Shown piece after piece: positions 61,001 to 64,000 of a stretch of DNA of 64,000 nt. The stretch is taken from contig NZ_CP071953.1 of NCBI RefSeq assembly GCF_020084865.1, forward strand, positions 1,612,001-1,676,000, in the 5' to 3' direction. The notes under the pieces are model-generated. The model saw only the letters and a program-made list of their open reading frames with translations. It had not been told where the DNA came from and ran no database searches. The stretch's first letter is position 1; the number at the start of each line of letters is the position of its first letter. Made by a program: the position numbers and the translations under genes. The stretch is from Candidatus Kaistella beijingensis. Its GTDB lineage: Bacteria > Bacteroidota > Bacteroidia > Flavobacteriales > Weeksellaceae.

Positions 61001-61564
61001 GTGAATGTGAAAGAATTACAGTTAATCAACGCAGAAGAAGCATCACATTTGATTGTAAAACAAATCAAACCCAATTTCAAAACTTTAGGTTCAAGACTTG
61101 GAAAAGATATGAAAGCAGTCGGTTCTGAAATTCAAAATATGAACTCAGAACAAATTTCAGCGCTTGAAAAAGACGGAAAAATGATGATTGCAGGTTACGA
61201 AATCGGTTTGGAAGATGTTGAAATTTCCACCAAAGATATTCCGGGTTGGACTGTCGCAAGTGAAGGCAAAACTACAGTAGCATTAGATTTGACCATCACT
61301 GATGAACTGAAATCGGAAGGAATTGCAAGGGAATTCATTAACAGAATTCAGAATTTAAGAAAAGAAAAAGATTTTGACTTAACTGACAGAATTTCAATCC
61401 GTTTAGAAGAAGATTCTCCGTTTAAAACAGAACTTATCAACAATAACGCATATATTTCCGAGGAAGTATTGTGCAATCAGATAGAATTTGTAAATTCACT
61501 TCCAATTTTTGACGACATAGAAATTGATGAAGTGAAATTTAAAGTATTAGTAAACAAGGTTTAG
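58079..61564 (+). CDS. ileS: Isoleucyl-tRNA synthetase, type 2-like
   Basis: 1,161 residues. Charges tRNA-Ile with isoleucine. HIGH-like motif PSANGMPGIHHVMAR (~49), KMSKS in GQKMSKRLGNAVDPF (~716), anticodon-binding domain and a long C-terminal part (~930-1161). The size and GMPGIHH/EYFW-free signature fit the eukaryote-like IleRS2 class, which is often mupirocin-tolerant. Between VVAQFKVKK and ILAWTTTPWTLPSNTALAVG (~222-265) there is about 40 residues of insert-like sequence (RFAAKISNQINLSEAAQNSC). Preceded by a TATATTCG box at 58038-58045. Confidence 0.94.
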   Translation: MKKFNEYKNLDLTAVAENVTQFWNAHDTFKKSVEIREGAPEFVFYEGPPSANGMPGIHHVMARAIKDIFCRFQTQNGKKVFRKAGWDTHGLPIELGVEKELGITKEDIGTKISVEDYNKACREAVMRYTDVWNDLTEKIGYWVDLEHPYVTYEPKYMETVWWLLKQLYGKNLLYKGYTIQPYSPKAGTGLSSHELNQPGTYRDVSDTTVVAQFKVKKLFERFAAKISNQINLSEAAQNSCGGALHWEEFDKNLQSPIASSPISILAWTTTPWTLPSNTALAVGRDIEYVLVKTFNQYTFEPINIILARVLLEKNFGKKYFEGTDEDFANYTSENKNIPYLILAEFTGEDLAGTKYEQLIPWFLPAENPEKAFRVIVGDFVTTDDGTGIVHIAPTFGADDARVAKENGIPPMLVKDSNDNLVPLVDLTGKFLQGENVPELFSGKYIKNEYYDDSTAPEKSWDVELAILLKTENKAFKVEKYVHSYPHCWRTDKPVLYYPLDSWFVKMTEKRQRLVELNETINWKPKSTGEGRFANWLENVNDWNLSRSRYWGIPLPIWRTDDLKEEKIIGSVEQLYNEIEKSVAAGLMSENPFKNFEIGNMSQENYAQIDLHKNIVDAITLVSDSGKPMKRESDLIDVWFDSGSMPYAQLHYPFENKQLIDENKAFPADFIAEGVDQTRGWFYTLHAIATTVFDSVAYKNVVSNGLVLDKNGQKMSKRLGNAVDPFETLKKYGPDATRWYMIANANPWENLKFDVEGIDEVRRKFFGTLYNTYSFFSLYANVDGFSYSEKDVENRPEIDRWILSELNILVKEVTEYYQDYEPTKVARAINTFVNDNLSNWYVRLCRRRFWKGDYTEDKISAYQTLYTCLETVAKISAPIAPFFMDRLYQDLNSVTGKDSAESVHLTDFPKVDERLIDLNLVEKTHLAQTITSMVFSLRKKETIKVRQPLQKVMIPVLDKKTEEQILAVSELIKQEVNVKELQLINAEEASHLIVKQIKPNFKTLGSRLGKDMKAVGSEIQNMNSEQISALEKDGKMMIAGYEIGLEDVEISTKDIPGWTVASEGKTTVALDLTITDELKSEGIAREFINRIQNLRKEKDFDLTDRISIRLEEDSPFKTELINNNAYISEEVLCNQIEFVNSLPIFDDIEIDEVKFKVLVNKV

Positions 61565-61567
61565 AAT

Positions 61568-61661
61568 CCCCCTGTCCCCCAAAGGGGGAAAAGCGTTAAT
61601 AATTTTCGCAATTTTGGAACGCTTGCAACTCCCCTCTCCTTTGGAGAGGGGTTGGGGGAGA
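61568..61661. repeat. G/C-rich palindromic repeats after ileS
   Basis: TCCCCCAAAGGGGGA (about 61576-61590) and CCCCTCTCCTTTGGAGAGGGG (about 61632-61652), framed by AAGCGTT...AACGCTT (61591-61597 / 61620ish). They stand out in AT-rich DNA and resemble dispersed REP-like elements. One could also work as an ileS terminator. Confidence 0.6.
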
Positions 61662-61682
61662 GGATAATAAAAATTAAAAATT

Positions 61683-62063
61683 ATGGCAGAAGATAGACAA
61701 CGTTACAGCGATGCTGATTTGCAGGAATTTAAGAAAGTGATTCAGGAAAAAATTGCGAAGGCAGAAAAAGATTTGATGCTCATCAACGAAAGTTTCCTGA
61801 ACGACCAAAATAACGGAACCGACGATACTTCCCCGACTTTCAAGGCGTTTGAAGAAGGCGCAGAAACATTGAGTAAGGAACAAAACGCAATTTTGGCGGG
61901 ACGTCAGGAAAAATTCCTCCGTGATTTGCGCAACGCATTAATCCGTATCGAAAATAAAACGTACGGAATTTGCCGCGTTACAGGGAAATTGATTCCAAAA
62001 GAAAGATTGATGGCTGTTCCGCATGCAACTTTGAGTATTGAGGCGAAGAATATGCAACGCTAA
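61683..62063 (+). CDS. DksA/TraR-family protein without the zinc finger
   Basis: 126 residues. Helical coiled-coil start (QEFKKVIQEKIAKAEKDLMLINESF), then TDDTSPTFKAFEEGAETLSKEQNAILAGRQEKFLRDLRNALIRIENKTYGICRVTGKLIPKERLMAVPHATLSIEAKNMQR. In DksA the C-terminal C4 site is CxxC...CxxC; here only one cysteine remains (GICRVTG), and the second pair is replaced (LSIEAK). It can still reach the RNA polymerase secondary channel; zinc binding is unlikely. Role in the stringent response is inferred. Confidence 0.88.
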   Translation: MAEDRQRYSDADLQEFKKVIQEKIAKAEKDLMLINESFLNDQNNGTDDTSPTFKAFEEGAETLSKEQNAILAGRQEKFLRDLRNALIRIENKTYGICRVTGKLIPKERLMAVPHATLSIEAKNMQR

Positions 62064-62081
62064 ATTTGTACTACGTACGAT

Positions 62082-62140
62082 GTAAAATGTACAATGTATA
62101 ATGTGTTTTCAGAAAATGCATTGTACTTTGTACATTTTAC
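62082..62140. repeat. Inverted repeat (GTAAAATGTACAATG / CATTGTACTTTGTACATTTTAC)
   Basis: 22-base arms (62082-62103 and 62119-62140), nearly complementary, around a 15-base loop. They contain the false ATG at 62101. Confidence 0.55.
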
Positions 62141-62157
62141 TTTATACAGAAAAATCA

Positions 62158-62400
62158 ATGAACACCATTCTTATTCTACTTGCAATCCTGGTGATTTTCG
62201 CTTACTTTTTCAGAAGAGAAATCAAAGAAAAAGTGGCTCCCAATAAGGAGAAAAATTACACGATTGACGATAAATTCAATGCTGATAAAGTTTCCCGACA
62301 AAAAGAAATCGACCAACTTTTAAGCAAAATCGGAAAAAACGGTTTGGATGATTTGTCGGAAAAGGACAGAAAAAGATTGGATGAATTGTCGAAAATGTAG
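62158..62400 (+). CDS. Small membrane protein, DUF6576-like
   Basis: 80 residues from ATG 62158 (MNTILILLAILVIFAYFF). One N-terminal transmembrane helix, then a basic soluble tail with EIDQLLSKIGKNGLDDLSEKDRKRLDELSKM, similar to the short C-terminal module found in rhomboid proteases. The upstream frame extension is repeat-derived. Function unknown. Confidence 0.7.
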   Translation: MNTILILLAILVIFAYFFRREIKEKVAPNKEKNYTIDDKFNADKVSRQKEIDQLLSKIGKNGLDDLSEKDRKRLDELSKM

Positions 62401-62465
62401 TTTAGACTTTTAGAAAAAAGAGTAAAGAAAAAAGACGAATGCAACTCGTCATAAAAATCAAAAAA

Positions 62466-62624
62466 ATGGAATCACTCATCGTTCACCCAAAAAACCAAAT
62501 GGAACTGAATGCGCTGAAAAGCACATTGAAGGAAATGGGAATAAAATTTGAAAAATTTCACACCAGAAACGCCAAAACCGAGACGAAACCAGTTGTGAAA
62601 AAAGAAAACAAACCTAAAAAATAA
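62466..62624 (+). CDS. DUF2683-like small protein
   Basis: 52 residues from ATG 62466 (MESLIVHPKNQMELNALKSTLKEMGIKFEK); an ATG at 62439 could add nine. The start resembles DUF2683, whose relatives are sometimes antitoxins next to RelE/ParE toxins. The rest is a Lys/Thr-rich tail. No toxin gene adjoins it. Confidence 0.55.
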   Translation: MESLIVHPKNQMELNALKSTLKEMGIKFEKFHTRNAKTETKPVVKKENKPKK

Positions 62625-62671
62625 TTTCAGAAACGAGATTTCAGACATCATAAATCAGACCTTTTCGTCTG

Positions 62672-62699
62672 ATATCTGACATCTGACATCTGACATCTA
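62672..62699. repeat. ATCTGAC tandem repeat before lspA
   Basis: Three to four copies of the seven-base unit ATCTGAC directly ahead of lspA. Confidence 0.6.
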
Positions 62700-62703
62700 T
62701 ACT

Positions 62704-63351
62704 ATGAAAAAAATCGCACTCATCACCTTCATCATACTTTTAATCGACCAAGTTTCAAAATTTTATATCAAAACACATTTCCAATTGGGAGAAAGCGTTC
62801 CCGTTTTCGGACAGGATTGGTTTCGACTGACTTTCGTGGAAAATCCGGGAATGGCTTATGGTTTTCATTTCGGCGGATTGATTGGGAAATATTTCCTCGT
62901 TATCGTGCGAATATTTCTGATTGGAGGAATGGTTTACATTTTTAATAAATGGCTGAAAGAAGGAAGAACAACCAATTATCTGCTCATTCCAATGGCGATG
63001 ATTTTTGCCGGAGCCATCGGAAATTTAATCGACGGAATGTTTTACGGACTCATTTTCGACAGCGGAACTGTTTACGACGAAGGCATCAATCGTTGGATTG
63101 AATATGGCGGTGTTTCGAAAGTGGTTTCTTTTGGTGAAGGTTATTCGCATTTTATGAAAGGTTGCGTAGTTGACATGCTTCATTTTCCGTTGGTGGATTG
63201 GAATGTTCCCGAAAGCTTCCCCATTATCGGGGGAAAACACATTGAGTTTTTCAAATACATTTTCAACGTGGCAGATTCTGCGATTACAGTTGGAGCGGCT
63301 TTATTGCTAATTTTCAGAAAGAAGGCTTTCCCGAACGGATTGGATTTTTAA
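62704..63351 (+). CDS. lspA: Lipoprotein signal peptidase (SPase II)
   Basis: 215 residues, longer than E. coli LspA (164), four helices. Family motifs: LIDQVSKFYIK, FTFVENPGMAYGFHF, GAIGNLIDGMFYG (catalytic D) and VFNVADSAITVGA (second D). It cuts the signal peptide from prolipoproteins such as the lipoproteins in this window. A ~50 residue insert (~117-165) is usual in Bacteroidota. Twelve bases ahead of the GT2 gene. Confidence 0.95.
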   Translation: MKKIALITFIILLIDQVSKFYIKTHFQLGESVPVFGQDWFRLTFVENPGMAYGFHFGGLIGKYFLVIVRIFLIGGMVYIFNKWLKEGRTTNYLLIPMAMIFAGAIGNLIDGMFYGLIFDSGTVYDEGINRWIEYGGVSKVVSFGEGYSHFMKGCVVDMLHFPLVDWNVPESFPIIGGKHIEFFKYIFNVADSAITVGAALLLIFRKKAFPNGLDF

Positions 63352-63363
63352 AGTATCATTATT

Positions 63364-64000
63364 TTGAAGGTATCCGTCATCATACCCGTTTATAATGCCG
63401 AAAAATATGTCGCTCAAGCCGTAGAATCTGCCTTACAATTTGACGAAGTTTCGGAAGTGATTTTGGTAGAAGATAAATCGCCGGATAACGCTTTGGAAGT
63501 TTGTAAAAAGTTGGCGGAAAAATACGATCGCGTTCAACTTTTCCAACATGCAGACAAAGGCAATCACGGAGCTGGACCCACAAGAAATTTAGGCCTGGAA
63601 AAAGCAACAGGCGACTTCATCGCATTTTTGGATGCAGATGATTATTACTTGCCAAATCGTTTCGACGCCGAAAAAGAGCTCTTCAAAAATCCGGAAGTAG
63701 AAGGAGTTTATGGAGCTTTAGGAGTTCATTATTACTCGGAAAAAGCGAAAGAGCAGAATTATCCAATTTTTGGAGATCGGTTAACAACCGTGTATAAAAT
63801 CCATCCTCCGGAAAATGTTTTTCGCGGGCAATTGGGAATGCTCGGAAGTTTCGGCTTGTTCAGTATTGATTGTTTGACCATTCGGAAATCGGCTTTGGAT
63901 CAAAAATTATCGCCTTTTTTCAAAACCAATTTACGTTTGCATCAAGACACGGAATTTTTATTCCGTCTTTCCTATTACTTGAAACTTTACCCGGGAATTT
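63364..64000 (+). CDS. GT2 family glycosyltransferase, partial (runs off window)
   Basis: 212 codons are present; the 3' end is beyond the window. Starts at TTG 63364 (LKVSVIIPVYNAEKYVAQAVES), since only ATT/ATC precede it after the lspA stop. GT-A motifs: VILVEDKSPDNALEVC, DKGNHGAGPTRNLGLEKATGDFIAFLDADDYY (DxD ~93), YLKLYPGI at the cut. Substrate unknown. Follows lspA by 12 bases in the same frame. Confidence 0.85.
   Translation, partial: MKVSVIIPVYNAEKYVAQAVESALQFDEVSEVILVEDKSPDNALEVCKKLAEKYDRVQLFQHADKGNHGAGPTRNLGLEKATGDFIAFLDADDYYLPNRFDAEKELFKNPEVEGVYGALGVHYYSEKAKEQNYPIFGDRLTTVYKIHPPENVFRGQLGMLGSFGLFSIDCLTIRKSALDQKLSPFFKTNLRLHQDTEFLFRLSYYLKLYPGI

Overview
This is an A+T-rich stretch of chromosome from a member of the Bacteroidota, most likely a flavobacterium of the Chryseobacterium/Kaistella group (Weeksellaceae). 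The evidence is the recurring promoter TTG-N17-19-TAnnTTTG, a C-terminal type IX secretion sorting domain, family-specific proteins (DUF6089, DUF3276, a ~300-residue NusB, a GlmU-like nucleotidyltransferase beside L31 type B), a bacillithiol gene, a methionine synthase split into two genes, and intergenic palindromes of the kind seen in that group. I see no prophage, insertion sequence, CRISPR array, rRNA or replication origin. Most of the window is housekeeping chromosome.

Layout. 1-4,400: secreted and membrane proteins (a hypothetical, a GT-C-like membrane protein, a leucine-rich-repeat protein with a T9SS tag). 4,400-8,700: pncB, a YCII-like lipoprotein, rmuC, a SpoU methyltransferase. 8,700-11,000: an alanine-rich lipoprotein divergent from a membrane-anchored regulator-like protein that overlaps a lipoprotein gene, with a perfect palindrome over the promoter. 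10,900-14,600 (minus): L31, GlmU-like protein, TrhO, 5-formyl-THF cyclo-ligase. 14,700-20,200 (plus): beta-helix lipoprotein, esterase, MazG, aroA, SDR, hypothetical. 20,200-29,000 (minus): a methionine operon, metX - ACT/homoserine dehydrogenase - sulfhydrylase - metH N-part - metH C-part - metF, behind a clear SAM-I riboswitch and a consensus promoter. 29,000-36,500: a large MGH1/GH63-like protein, nusB-DUF1573-yajC, an ABC exporter, DUF3276, a decayed DUF4160/DUF2442 relic, tRNA-His. 36,500-39,500: bshB1, a hypothetical, rfbD, a thioesterase.

39,500-45,000 (minus) is an outer-membrane assembly operon: DUF6089, uppS, bamA and two OmpH/Skp-like chaperones. 45,100-53,300 (minus) is a small polysaccharide locus: GT-C-like protein, GT2, EpsG-like polymerase, WecA/TagO-like initiating transferase, Wza, and a Wzc tyrosine autokinase with an extreme Tyr-Gly tail; it ends in a strong terminator and holds no Wzx flippase. 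53,400-57,300 (minus): topA followed by an arginase-fold protein whose metal ligands look lost. 57,400-64,000 (plus): DUF2062, ileS, a zinc-less DksA-like protein, two tiny proteins, lspA and a GT2 cut by the window edge.

Themes worth following: the riboswitch-controlled methionine operon with rearranged enzymes (split MetH, ThrA-like protein without its kinase), catalytically degenerate or fused members of known families (pseudo-ureohydrolase, TrhO with a U32-like tail), the candidate transmembrane regulator/lipoprotein pair with its operator, and several families of short palindromic repeats, some of which create false start codons.
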